Counted from the stretch's first letter, positions 1 to 5,350 are shown. The stretch: 5,350 nt of DNA from Marinospirillum sp. (GCA_007116195.1 SKIX01000251.1:1-5350); one strand, 5' to 3'. The notes: generated by a model from the sequence alone, not told the origin. Program-made: numbers and translations.

Positions 1-22
1 ATGAGCGCAGGTCAGGCAAGGC

Positions 23-81
23 GAAATTGAACGAAAAAGCGGAGTTTACATGGAGTAAATGAGCATTTTGAGGTCAATTTC
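23..81. repeat. Large imperfect inverted repeat in intergenic DNA
   Basis: The outer arms GAAATTGA (23-30) and TCAATTTC (74-81) and the inner arms TTTAC (45-49) and GTAAA (55-59) share exactly the same axis (position 52). Between them, four A-T pairs (35-38 with 66-69) and one C-G pair (32 with 72) also match on this axis. That gives 18 Watson-Crick pairs of 27 possible, with a 5-base loop. The flanking sequence, roughly 1-125, has the look of a dispersed intergenic repeat of the kind seen in marine gammaproteobacteria. That is an impression rather than a match I could verify. It could form a cruciform or an RNA hairpin. There is no T-tract after it, so it is not an ordinary intrinsic terminator. 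Confidence 0.6.
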
Positions 82-154
82 AACGCAGCATCACCCAGCG
101 CAGTAGTTAATCAGAGGTTTCTTAACTAAAGCTGACCTATTAAGAGTTAACAAA

Positions 155-234
155 CACTTAAATTCTAACTGGCTCCAGGACACAAAAACCAAAGAAACAA
201 CCACTTAAAAGAAAATCACAAAAAATCACTTAAA
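155..234. repeat. Three direct copies of CACTTAAA
   Basis: Identical octamers CACTTAAA occur at 155-162, 202-209 and 227-234 in the non-coding DNA upstream of the first gene. The start-to-start spacings are 47 and 25 bases. A related AACTTAAG lies at 256-263. The region is A-rich, so some recurrence is expected by chance. The copies could be binding sites for a regulator of the downstream cluster, but no known regulator is recognised. Confidence 0.35.
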
Positions 235-242
235 TATGCTGG

Positions 243-275
243 TTGACGCCCACCCAACTTAAGCCTAGCTTTAAT
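243..275 (+). promoter_or_regulatory. Weak candidate sigma70-like promoter elements
   Basis: TTGACG at 243-248 matches five of six bases of the -35 consensus. At the usual 17-base spacing the -10 position holds only TAGCTT (266-271). A better -10 match, TTTAAT (270-275), lies 21 bases away, which is too far for a standard promoter. No convincing sigma28 or sigma54 promoter was found in the 1-334 region. The elements are therefore only a tentative promoter for the four-gene cluster. Confidence 0.2.
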
Positions 276-295
276 AGGGTTATTTAATTTTTTTT
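260..295 (+). terminator. Weak hairpin followed by T8, terminator- or attenuator-like
   Basis: Bases 260-267 pair with 275-282 (seven pairs around one G-G mismatch, core CCTA/TAGG, 7-base loop). They are followed by a run of eight Ts at 288-295. The stem is short and AT-rich, so termination would be inefficient. It lies about 40 bases before the first start codon. It could end a transcript entering from the left, act as a leader attenuator, or simply be an AT-rich leader. Confidence 0.25.
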
Positions 296-322
296 GTTGC
301 TGGTTTTTTGGCCAAGGAAATG

Positions 323-327
323 AAGGA
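323..327 (+). promoter_or_regulatory. Ribosome binding site deciding the start of the phosphatase gene
   Basis: AAGGA at 323-327 sits seven bases before the ATG at 335, which is ideal spacing. The reading frame stays open further upstream to a TTG at 308 and an ATG at 320. The TTG has only Ts and GCTGG before it. The ATG at 320 has an AAGGA (314-318) only one base away, too close to work well. The start at 335 is therefore preferred. Confidence 0.65.
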
Positions 328-334
328 TCAAGCT

Positions 335-2032
335 ATGAACACTTGCTTTCAAACGGCTAATCACTACCTCCTTTGTATCACTAGCAACAACCGCTTGCTG
401 GCTGATTACGAACTGATTTTGCAGCAGCAAACTGGGCTCAAGGTCATCTACTCAGGCTCTCTGCAAAGCTGTTTAGAGGCTCAAGAGCAGGCAAAAGCAG
501 CAGCCATTATTATGATTGATGCTCACCTCTTATGCCAAAAAAGCGCTGCTAACCACCAGCTGCTCAACTGCTCACTTTTGCGCAGCAAGCCTGCAATCCT
601 TTTTGACTACAACCAAGAATCAAAAATAATTGACCTCTACATCAGTTCCGGCATAGATGACTACCTGGTTCACCCCATTCACCCCTTAGCCTTGTGCATG
701 AAAATTGAGCTATTAATCAATAGCTACCGCATACTCTCTTTAACCGAAGACAATAATAAAAAGAACCGTGCACTCCTGGAAGCAATACAAGAAAGCGAGC
801 TGCTAAAAAAAGAAACCAGTCTGGCTTCACATATTTTTTACAATTATCTGCTAGGTAAAAATGAGCCACCCTTACCTCAGGGTTTAAAGCGTCACTTAGA
901 CTTTGCACGAGACTTTAGTGGCGACCTTATTTTGGCCCAAAACACAGCAAACAATAAAAGCCTGGTCTTTCATGCTGACGCTACAGGGCATGGGCTGGCA
1001 GCCACCATCACTTTAATGCCTTTGACACAAATTTTTCGCACTATGGCAACTAAAGGCTGCAAATTGACCAGTATCCTGCAAGAAATGAACTCAGTCCTCA
1101 ATCAACAGATTCCCGAAGACCGCTTTGTTGCTGCCACCCTCGTTGAAGTTGACTGGGAGCTCAATGAGGTTACTGTATGGAATGGCGGTATGCCAGCAGT
1201 TACCCTGATCAACTCAGCAGGACAGATAAAAAACACTTTCACTTCAAGCAACCCTGCACTCGGCATTCTGGAGTCTGATCGCTTAAACCTCAGCTTTACC
1301 AAGGCTGAGTTTGCAGAAGGTGACTGTTTAGCAGCCTTCAGCGACGGGCTAAGCGAACAGTTTGATTCTGAATTTCAGGTCTGCGTCGGGAAAAACCAGG
1401 CTTTGGATTGGGTCATTGCTACCCTGGATGAGCAAACAACGACTCCTCTTATCGACAAGGTGTGTCAGTTCAGCGGCAAAGCCTTGCCTGACGATGATAT
1501 CTCTTACTACACCTTTCAACTACAAAAGCAGCAAGAAGCTAATGACAGCTATTTTCTTAACATCCACGAAAGTCGCCTTAGCCCTTTCGAATGGAGCTAC
1601 CAGATTTATGGCGAGTTGATTTTTGAGCAGGATATCCCAGCAACCTGCTACAGTCTGCTTATAAACAATATTAAAGAGCCCAGCCTTTTTAACCGGGCTT
1701 ACCAGACCATCAGCGCTTTACATCAAGGAATTATTGATTACTGCTTGCTTAACCTAACACTGGATACTGAGGCTATTAGTGGCCGCAACGTTACGAGCTT
1801 TTTAAGAAAGCGTAACTACTTGCTCAGAAACATCTCGGACCAGATGATGTTAGGAATAAAAATAGCAATGAAAAATGAGCCAAATAGCCCTAAGCTGAGC
1901 ATTCACTTTGCCCATAATGGCAGGCCGCTTACCGAGGATTTTTTGAAGCGTGAGCAATTCCATCGCGTACAAAAAAACTGCAAAGAAGTTCAGTTGCTTA
2001 ATTCTGGGTATAAAATCAAATGCATTCTTTAG
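335..2032 (+). CDS. HsbR-like fusion: degenerate receiver, PP2C/SpoIIE-type Ser phosphatase, degenerate HATPase-like domain
   Basis: The protein has 565 residues from the ATG at 335. Residues 9-130 fold like a response-regulator receiver. The likely phospho-acceptor Asp62 (after IIMI) is kept, but the acidic pair is replaced (T16-S17-N18-N19), the conserved Thr/Ser is Asp91, and the conserved Lys is His113 (DDYLVHP). A charged helical linker follows. Residues 185-398 are a PP2C/SpoIIE phosphatase with its full metal-site set: SGD (Asp197), DATGHG (Asp215), SDGLSE (Asp337) and PDDDIS (Asp386-388). Residues 415-565 align by eye with the anti-sigma kinase (HATPase) domain of HsbR, but the expected N-box is [12 protein letters not shown] and the glycine box is HNGRP, so ATP binding looks lost. 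In Pseudomonas aeruginosa, HsbR with the STAS protein HsbA forms a partner switch linked to flagellar and biofilm control. Here a STAS gene lies two genes downstream. The predicted role is cytoplasmic dephosphorylation of that STAS protein. The architecture call is strong; loss of receiver and kinase function is inferred from motifs. Confidence 0.88.
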   Translation: MNTCFQTANHYLLCITSNNRLLADYELILQQQTGLKVIYSGSLQSCLEAQEQAKAAAIIMIDAHLLCQKSAANHQLLNCSLLRSKPAILFDYNQESKIIDLYISSGIDDYLVHPIHPLALCMKIELLINSYRILSLTEDNNKKNRALLEAIQESELLKKETSLASHIFYNYLLGKNEPPLPQGLKRHLDFARDFSGDLILAQNTANNKSLVFHADATGHGLAATITLMPLTQIFRTMATKGCKLTSILQEMNSVLNQQIPEDRFVAATLVEVDWELNEVTVWNGGMPAVTLINSAGQIKNTFTSSNPALGILESDRLNLSFTKAEFAEGDCLAAFSDGLSEQFDSEFQVCVGKNQALDWVIATLDEQTTTPLIDKVCQFSGKALPDDDISYYTFQLQKQQEANDSYFLNIHESRLSPFEWSYQIYGELIFEQDIPATCYSLLINNIKEPSLFNRAYQTISALHQGIIDYCLLNLTLDTEAISGRNVTSFLRKRNYLLRNISDQMMLGIKIAMKNEPNSPKLSIHFAHNGRPLTEDFLKREQFHRVQKNCKEVQLLNSGYKIKCIL

Positions 2033-3198
2033 TGGTGATGAAAATGCCCCTACTTTTCCAGCTAGCTTTTGCTTGTTTTCTTATAGGTGCCACTAGCCTA
2101 ACCAGCTACTTTTATAATCATTGGCTGATTACTGGCCTTGCGACCCTCTTAGGCTTGGCAGCAGGCTATTTGCTCTTAGGTGGCACTAGAAATAAAAGCG
2201 CCCCACCCGTACAGCAAGAGCCAGACCCTGCTTTAGCTCCCTTAGAGTCCTTTCAAAAGCTGGCTGTCTGCAGCCAAGAGATCAGCCAGGAAACTCAAGC
2301 AAGCCTGACCTCCTTACAAAAAATGCAAAATGAAGCCCTGAATGAGCTTTCGGCCTCTTTTAGCCAAATCAAACAAGACCTTGAAGAGCAACAGGAACTT
2401 GCCCATCAACAGCTGCATGGTAACGAAAGCAGCTCAGACACCTCTTATAACTACATTGCCAACTTTGCGGTTGACACTCTGGAAACCCTGAACAATTTCA
2501 TTGACTCTTCCGTTAAAAACAGCTCAGACCTGATTGCCATGCTAGACCAGGTTAGCCAGCTGGCAGATTCCATGCCCGAGCTAATGCAGGGTCTTAATGA
2601 TATTGACCAAATAGCAGAGCAAACCAACCTGCTCGCACTTAATGCTTCTATTGAAGCTGCTCGCGCAGGTGAGCACGGCCGTGGCTTTGCAGTAGTTGCG
2701 CAGGAAGTGACCCTGCTTTCTACAAATTCTTCAGAGTTTAGTTTGAAAATCCGCAACAACCTTAATGCCATGAGCAACAAGATAGACTCACTGTTTGAGG
2801 AAGTGAAGCAGCTGGCATCCTACGACATCTCTTTTATTCTTGAAGCCAAAAAAGAGGCAGAGCAAGCCATCAAGCTTTTGGTCAGCAAATCAGAATCCGA
2901 CCAGGAAACCACACAAAAACTCGAGAGAATCACCTGCACACTCAAAGACTCGATTAACCATGCTATGCGCTCACTTCAGTATGAGGACATTAGCAACCAG
3001 GTGATTACTTATCTTCAAGAAAAACAAAACCATTTCTCAGGGCATTTAAACTCACTTGTCAACGAAGCAGCCTATGCCGAGTTCAGTGAAACCTGGCTCA
3101 ACAATAAGATAAGCGAAATAAACACAGATCTTAAGCAAGGAAAAAACAACCCTATCTCTTCCGGCAGTATGGATAGTGGCAGTATCGAGCTTTTCTAG
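2020..3198 (+). CDS. Membrane-anchored MCP-like signalling protein without periplasmic sensor
   Basis: The protein has up to 392 residues. Two closely spaced hydrophobic segments (about residues 10-31 and 35-54) form a membrane hairpin with almost no periplasmic loop, and no HAMP domain follows. Residues 70-130 are Gln/Glu-rich and probably coiled coil. Residues 195-230 hold the hallmark MCP signalling hairpin ([19 protein letters not shown], then [11 protein letters not shown]), which in this family contacts CheA and CheW. Residues 320-327 read QYEDISNQ, resembling the QFED/xxQ helix seen in some MCP-like proteins and in CheZ. The C-terminus ends SGSIELF and lacks the pentapeptide tether for CheR/CheB. 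The ATG at 2020 overlaps the upstream gene by 13 nt, suggesting translational coupling. GTG 2032, GTG 2035, ATG 2038 and ATG 2044 are in-frame alternatives, and none has a clear Shine-Dalgarno site. Input is probably from the membrane or cytoplasm rather than an external ligand. Confidence 0.88.
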   Translation: MHSLVVMKMPLLFQLAFACFLIGATSLTSYFYNHWLITGLATLLGLAAGYLLLGGTRNKSAPPVQQEPDPALAPLESFQKLAVCSQEISQETQASLTSLQKMQNEALNELSASFSQIKQDLEEQQELAHQQLHGNESSSDTSYNYIANFAVDTLETLNNFIDSSVKNSSDLIAMLDQVSQLADSMPELMQGLNDIDQIAEQTNLLALNASIEAARAGEHGRGFAVVAQEVTLLSTNSSEFSLKIRNNLNAMSNKIDSLFEEVKQLASYDISFILEAKKEAEQAIKLLVSKSESDQETTQKLERITCTLKDSINHAMRSLQYEDISNQVITYLQEKQNHFSGHLNSLVNEAAYAEFSETWLNNKISEINTDLKQGKNNPISSGSMDSGSIELF

Positions 3199-3216
3199 TC
3201 CAACCTGGAGGTCACC

Positions 3217-3501
3217 ATGACCAGCGTAACGACGATCAATCTACCCAACCGTTTTGATTTTGGTTTTCACAAAGAATTTACTGAGCAATCCCGTGCTTTC
3301 TTGGCACAGCAAGATGCCCAAGACCTTCTGCTTGACTTTACACATGTTAGTTACCTGGATAGCGCTGCTTTGGGAATGCTGGTTTACCTCCATAAACAGG
3401 CCAGCAACGCGCGCAAACGAATAAAGCTGGTCAACACCAGCCCCTTTGCCGATGAGATTCTAAAAGTAGCTAATATTGATAAAATTATTGAAACTCTTTA
3501 A
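3217..3501 (+). CDS. STAS-domain anti-sigma factor antagonist (HsbA/SpoIIAA-like)
   Basis: This is a 94-residue single-domain STAS protein, of typical length for the family. The diagnostic switch region reads DFTHVSYLDSAALGMLV, with Asp48-Ser49 at the site where SpoIIAA- and HsbA-type proteins are phosphorylated. Beta strand LLLDF (37-41) precedes it, and the C-terminal part (IKLVNTSPFADEILKVANIDKII) is the usual strand-helix end. A strong ribosome binding site TGGAGG (3206-3211) sits five bases before the ATG, and the gap to the preceding gene is 18 nt. In this family the unphosphorylated form binds a partner (an anti-sigma factor, or in Pseudomonas FlgM or a diguanylate cyclase), and a PP2C phosphatase resets it. 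The phosphatase two genes upstream is the natural partner. No anti-sigma factor, sigma factor or intact Ser kinase is visible in this window, so the downstream target is unknown. Confidence 0.9.
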   Translation: MTSVTTINLPNRFDFGFHKEFTEQSRAFLAQQDAQDLLLDFTHVSYLDSAALGMLVYLHKQASNARKRIKLVNTSPFADEILKVANIDKIIETL

Positions 3502-3516
3502 CAAGAGGGCAGAGTC

Positions 3517-3915
3517 ATGAGTCAGCCTTTATTGAGCCAACACAACCAAGCAATGCTTAAACAACAATATAAGCCGGTTATTGACCTCAATCGCAGTATG
3601 CTTAGTGGTCTAGAAAAACTAACCCAGTTTCAACTGGAAAGCATGCAGTTTTACGCTGACTTTGGCTTAAAACAAGTGCAGCTATTAATGGAGCTGAAGG
3701 CCTCATCAGATTTGGGTAACTACACCCAGCAGCAAATGGAAAAATTAGACCTGTTAGGCAAGCAGCTCAGTGAAGATACCCAAAGGTTTCATCACATCAA
3801 CCAACATCTTAAAAGCTCAGTTATGCAATACCTGCAAACTTCAACCTACCGCCCTATCGGGCAACTAGTGCCAGGTTTCGATGAAAAAAGGCAGCTGCAA
3901 TCCAGTTCAGATTAA
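3517..3915 (+). CDS. Phasin-family (PHA granule-associated) small helical protein
   Basis: The protein has 132 residues and appears almost wholly alpha-helical and amphipathic. It has no signal peptide, no membrane segment and no cysteine. The pattern of a central helix such as LTQFQLESMQFYADFGLKQ, then ELKASSDLGNYTQQQM and a final helix, resembles the phasin_2 family, whose members coat polyhydroxyalkanoate granules and control their size and number. A ribosome binding site AGAGGG (3504-3509) stands seven bases before the ATG, and the gap to the STAS gene is only 15 nt, so co-transcription is likely. The last 20 or so residues are polar and probably disordered. No PHA synthase or depolymerase gene lies in the window, so granule binding is a family inference. 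A generic coiled-coil scaffold is the main alternative. The stop codon overlaps that of the convergent dusC gene. Confidence 0.72.
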   Translation: MSQPLLSQHNQAMLKQQYKPVIDLNRSMLSGLEKLTQFQLESMQFYADFGLKQVQLLMELKASSDLGNYTQQQMEKLDLLGKQLSEDTQRFHHINQHLKSSVMQYLQTSTYRPIGQLVPGFDEKRQLQSSSD

Positions 3916-3922
3916 GCTGAAC
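3905..3922. repeat. Inverted repeat spanning both convergent stop codons
   Basis: GTTCAG (3905-3910) and CTGAAC (3917-3922) form a perfect 6-bp stem with a 6-base loop, ATTAAG, that contains the overlapping stop codons of both converging genes. No T-tract follows directly on the plus strand. On the minus strand a T6 run comes about 16 bases later, after a GCAGCTGC palindrome. It may weakly help termination of both transcripts, but it is not a classical terminator. Confidence 0.3.
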
Positions 3923-4931
3923 GATAACAGTCTGCCGCTTCTTTGAGCTTAGTCAACAACTCCACCCCTGAAGAACTGCGCTTAACAGCATCAAACAGGG
4001 TTTGCGCCTCTTCTTTCCAGCGAGGTAACAACAGGCGCAACCATTGTTTCGTTCTTAACACCCGAACTTTGTCAGGCAACTCAGCCTGATGCACGGCATA
4101 GGTTGCATGAATTAAATCGAGCACATCACTCAACTGACTGGGTGCACGCCACTGCTGCCTTGCATGCGCTTTAATTTGCTGAGCTAGCCAAGGGTCCGCT
4201 AACGCTGTACGCCCAAGCATGACATCCTTAACACCGCTTAACTCCACGCAACGCAAGTAGTCTGCAAGGGTCCAAATCTCACCGTTAGCGAGTAAAGGCA
4301 CGTTAACCTGAGCCGCTATTTCGGCAATCTTCTCCCAATAAGCTGGCGGCTTATAACCTTGAGTCTTGGTGCGCGCATGAATAACTAATTGTTGGACACC
4401 TGCGGCTTCAAGAGCCTGAGCATTTTCTATTGCCAACCCCATGTCTTCATAACCTAGCCGCATTTTTGCGGTTACTGGCAGCTCAGCACTTTTTAAAGCC
4501 TGGACTACCGCTTGGGCAATCGCATAAACCCGCTCAGGCTCTTGCAGTAATCGAGCACCACCACCGTGGCGGTTAACAATTTTTGCTGGGCAACCAAAGT
4601 TAAGATCTACCACCTGGGTGCCCGCCTTGGCAGCAACCAAGGCATTCATCGCCATAGATTCAGGCTCACTGCCCAGCAATTGCAAATGCACAGGTACACC
4701 ACTTGCGGTTACCGAGCCTTGCTTAAGCTCAGGGCAGAGCCGATAAAAGACCTTGGGTGGCAAGCGCTCATAGGACACGCGAACAAACTCAGTCACGCAA
4801 AAATTCCAGCCACCTTGAGCTGTAATAAGTGCACGGGTACTCGCATCCAAGACACCTTCCATAGGAGCAAGGGCAACACAAGGAAGCGATTGATCATCGC
4901 TGCGAGCAGCTTGAAAAAAAGGCCTGGACAT
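3912..4931 (-). CDS. dusC: tRNA-dihydrouridine(16) synthase DusC
   Basis: This 339-residue FMN enzyme reduces uridine 16 in the tRNA D-loop to dihydrouridine using NADPH, in the cytosol. The TIM-barrel motifs run in order: APMEGVLD (22-29, the DusC form, unlike the DusA or DusB versions), TEFVRV, LQLLG, DLNFGCPAKIVNRHGGGA with catalytic Cys114, AKMRLG with Lys156, VIHARTKTQGY with His185 and Arg187, LLANGEIW with Asn216, and the FMN-phosphate site MLGRTAL (Gly240-Arg241). The C-terminal helical tRNA-binding part is present (KQWLRLLLPRW). The protein is about 16 residues longer at the N-terminus than Escherichia coli DusC. No clear Shine-Dalgarno site precedes the ATG at 4931, but no better in-frame start is evident before APMEG. 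It converges on the phasin gene with a 4-nt stop overlap and is unrelated in function to that cluster. Confidence 0.95.
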   Translation of the reverse strand: MSRPFFQAARSDDQSLPCVALAPMEGVLDASTRALITAQGGWNFCVTEFVRVSYERLPPKVFYRLCPELKQGSVTASGVPVHLQLLGSEPESMAMNALVAAKAGTQVVDLNFGCPAKIVNRHGGGARLLQEPERVYAIAQAVVQALKSAELPVTAKMRLGYEDMGLAIENAQALEAAGVQQLVIHARTKTQGYKPPAYWEKIAEIAAQVNVPLLANGEIWTLADYLRCVELSGVKDVMLGRTALADPWLAQQIKAHARQQWRAPSQLSDVLDLIHATYAVHQAELPDKVRVLRTKQWLRLLLPRWKEEAQTLFDAVKRSSSGVELLTKLKEAADCYRSA

Positions 4932-4950
4932 GAAAAGAGCTGCATTTTCT

Positions 4951-4979
4951 GAAAAAAAGCTAGTTTACCCTATAGCTTT
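4951..4979 (-). promoter_or_regulatory. Hairpin plus T-run in the dusC leader
   Basis: Read on the minus strand, AAAGCTA (4979-4973) and TAGCTTT (4962-4956) form a 7-bp stem with a 10-base loop. The T-run continues to 4952, about 20 bases before the dusC start codon. The layout is that of a weak intrinsic terminator or attenuator inside the leader. Only two GC pairs stabilise the stem, so its effect may be small or nil. Confidence 0.3.
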
Positions 4980-5089
4980 CCAGCGAACATGACTCACAGG
5001 TCGGTTTTTTTTGAAATTCCTGACAAAACCACAAAACCTGCTGTGCTCTTGCAAGACGATGTGACCTTTTGCCCTAGAGGTAGTGATTC

Positions 5090-5104
5090 TTGTAGTTGCT
5101 ACAA
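5090..5104. promoter_or_regulatory. Perfect 15-base dyad upstream of oadG, possible operator
   Basis: TTGTAG (5090-5095), spacer TTG, CTACAA (5099-5104) is a perfect inverted repeat about 70 bases before the oadG start. It is followed by an A-run. It could be a binding site for a dimeric regulator of the oxaloacetate decarboxylase operon. No known regulator's site is recognised. Confidence 0.3.
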
Positions 5105-5120
5105 AAAAATTTCTAGTGCA

Positions 5121-5139
5121 AGGTTAAGCGGATAACCCT
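5121..5139. promoter_or_regulatory. Second small dyad upstream of oadG
   Basis: GGTTA (5122-5126) and TAACC (5133-5137) are inverted around the 6-base loop AGCGGA. The stem can extend outward with one bulged base (AGGTTA against TAACCCT). It lies about 37 bases before the oadG start. A TATAAG sequence at 5146-5151 could be a -10 element just after it, though the matching -35 position is poor. The dyad is either an operator overlapping a promoter or an RNA hairpin in the leader. Confidence 0.25.
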
Positions 5140-5174
5140 TAAAGCTATAAGGCATCTTCACAAGAGGACTAGCC

Positions 5175-5350
5175 ATGCAAGACGCTGAACTACTGTTCGA
5201 AGGTTTTAATCTCATGCTGCTTGGCATGGGTTTTGTTTTCACCTTTTTGACAGTGCTCGTCATAGCGACGACCTTGATGTCGAAAACCATCAACCGCTTT
5301 TTTCCTGCACCCGAATTGCCCGCAACTGCGCGCCCAGCTGCCCGACCTCA
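5175..5350 (+). CDS. oadG: Oxaloacetate decarboxylase gamma chain, 5' part only
   Basis: The gene starts at ATG 5175 with ribosome binding site AAGAGGA (5162-5168) six bases upstream, and it is cut by the window end after 58 codons. The visible protein has a short N-terminus ([19 protein letters not shown]) and one membrane helix (about residues 10-35, containing [19 protein letters not shown]). After it come [10 protein letters not shown] and a Pro/Ala-rich stretch ([15 protein letters not shown]). This is the hallmark layout of OadG: a single membrane anchor, the NRFFP sequence and a flexible linker, with a zinc-binding C-terminal tail normally following. OadG assembles the OadA biotin carboxyltransferase with the OadB sodium pump, which decarboxylates oxaloacetate to pyruvate while exporting Na+. 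In related bacteria oadA and oadB follow directly; here they would lie beyond the window. Confidence 0.88.
   Translation, partial: MQDAELLFEGFNLMLLGMGFVFTFLTVLVIATTLMSKTINRFFPAPELPATARPAARP

Noticed and set aside
1..30. ATG at position 1 as the start of a small gene
   Set aside because: The frame stops at TGA 28-30 after nine codons, and the sequence belongs to the inverted-repeat element.
308..334. Longer N-terminus of the phosphatase gene starting at TTG 308 or ATG 320
   Set aside because: Neither has a properly spaced ribosome binding site, while ATG 335 has AAGGA seven bases upstream.
1..334. Sigma28 or sigma54 promoter for the chemotaxis-like cluster
   Set aside because: No GCCGATAA-type or TGGCAC-N5-TTGC-type pair at proper spacing was found on reading the region.
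717..908. Minus-strand open frame within the phosphatase gene
   Set aside because: It lies antisense to a clearly coding domain region, resembles no family, and has no supporting start signals.
1102..1302. Minus-strand open frame within the PP2C domain
   Set aside because: Antisense shadow of the conserved phosphatase core, with no recognisable protein features.
1362..1619. Plus-strand open frame in another frame of the phosphatase gene
   Set aside because: It overlaps the PP2C motif region in a different frame and has no ribosome binding site or family resemblance.
2451..2780. Minus-strand 109-codon frame inside the MCP-like gene
   Set aside because: It is antisense to the highly conserved MCP signalling hairpin, whose codon pattern explains the open frame.
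4566..4952. Plus-strand 128-codon frame across the dusC 5' half
   Set aside because: It is antisense to the catalytic and FMN-site half of DusC and shows no domain or start signal of its own.
5099..5293. Minus-strand 64-codon frame near the right end
   Set aside because: The plus strand here encodes the recognisable OadG start with a good ribosome binding site, so the minus frame is a shadow.

Overview
The window looks like chromosomal DNA of a marine-type gammaproteobacterium, most plausibly Oceanospirillales/Oceanospirillaceae-like. That placement is an inference. It rests on a DusC-type tRNA dihydrouridine synthase, a sodium-pump oxaloacetate decarboxylase gamma subunit, an HsbR/HsbA-like partner-switching pair of the Pseudomonas type, and moderately AT-leaning base composition. 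No tRNA, rRNA, insertion sequence or CRISPR array was seen.

Layout. Positions 1-334 carry no gene. They hold a 59-base near-perfectly centred imperfect inverted repeat (23-81), three copies of CACTTAAA (155-234), and a weak hairpin followed by eight Ts (260-295) just before the first gene. Then comes a tight four-gene plus-strand cluster. The first gene is a 565-residue receiver / PP2C-type phosphatase / kinase-like fusion (335-2032). The second is a membrane-anchored MCP-like signalling protein with no periplasmic sensor (2020-3198, overlapping the first gene by 13 nt). The third is a STAS anti-sigma-factor antagonist (3217-3501) and the fourth a phasin-family protein (3517-3915). The minus-strand gene dusC (3912-4931) converges on the cluster, and the two stop codons overlap by 4 nt inside a small palindrome. 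A divergent intergenic region (4932-5174) with three small dyads leads to the start of oadG on the plus strand, which runs off the window end.

How the cluster may work. The phosphatase and the STAS protein form the core of a partner-switching circuit: the STAS protein is presumably active or inactive according to phosphorylation of Ser49, and the phosphatase would remove that phosphate. All PP2C metal-site aspartates are present. However, the receiver domain has lost most of its phosphotransfer residues, and the C-terminal kinase-like domain has lost its recognisable N-box and glycine-box residues. If these readings hold, the protein is a phosphatase only, and the kinase lies elsewhere or is absent. 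An MCP-like protein and a phasin in the same apparent operon suggest a membrane- or chemosensory-linked input and a possible link to polyhydroxyalkanoate granules or carbon storage. That link is inference from gene order, and it is the most unusual thing in the window.
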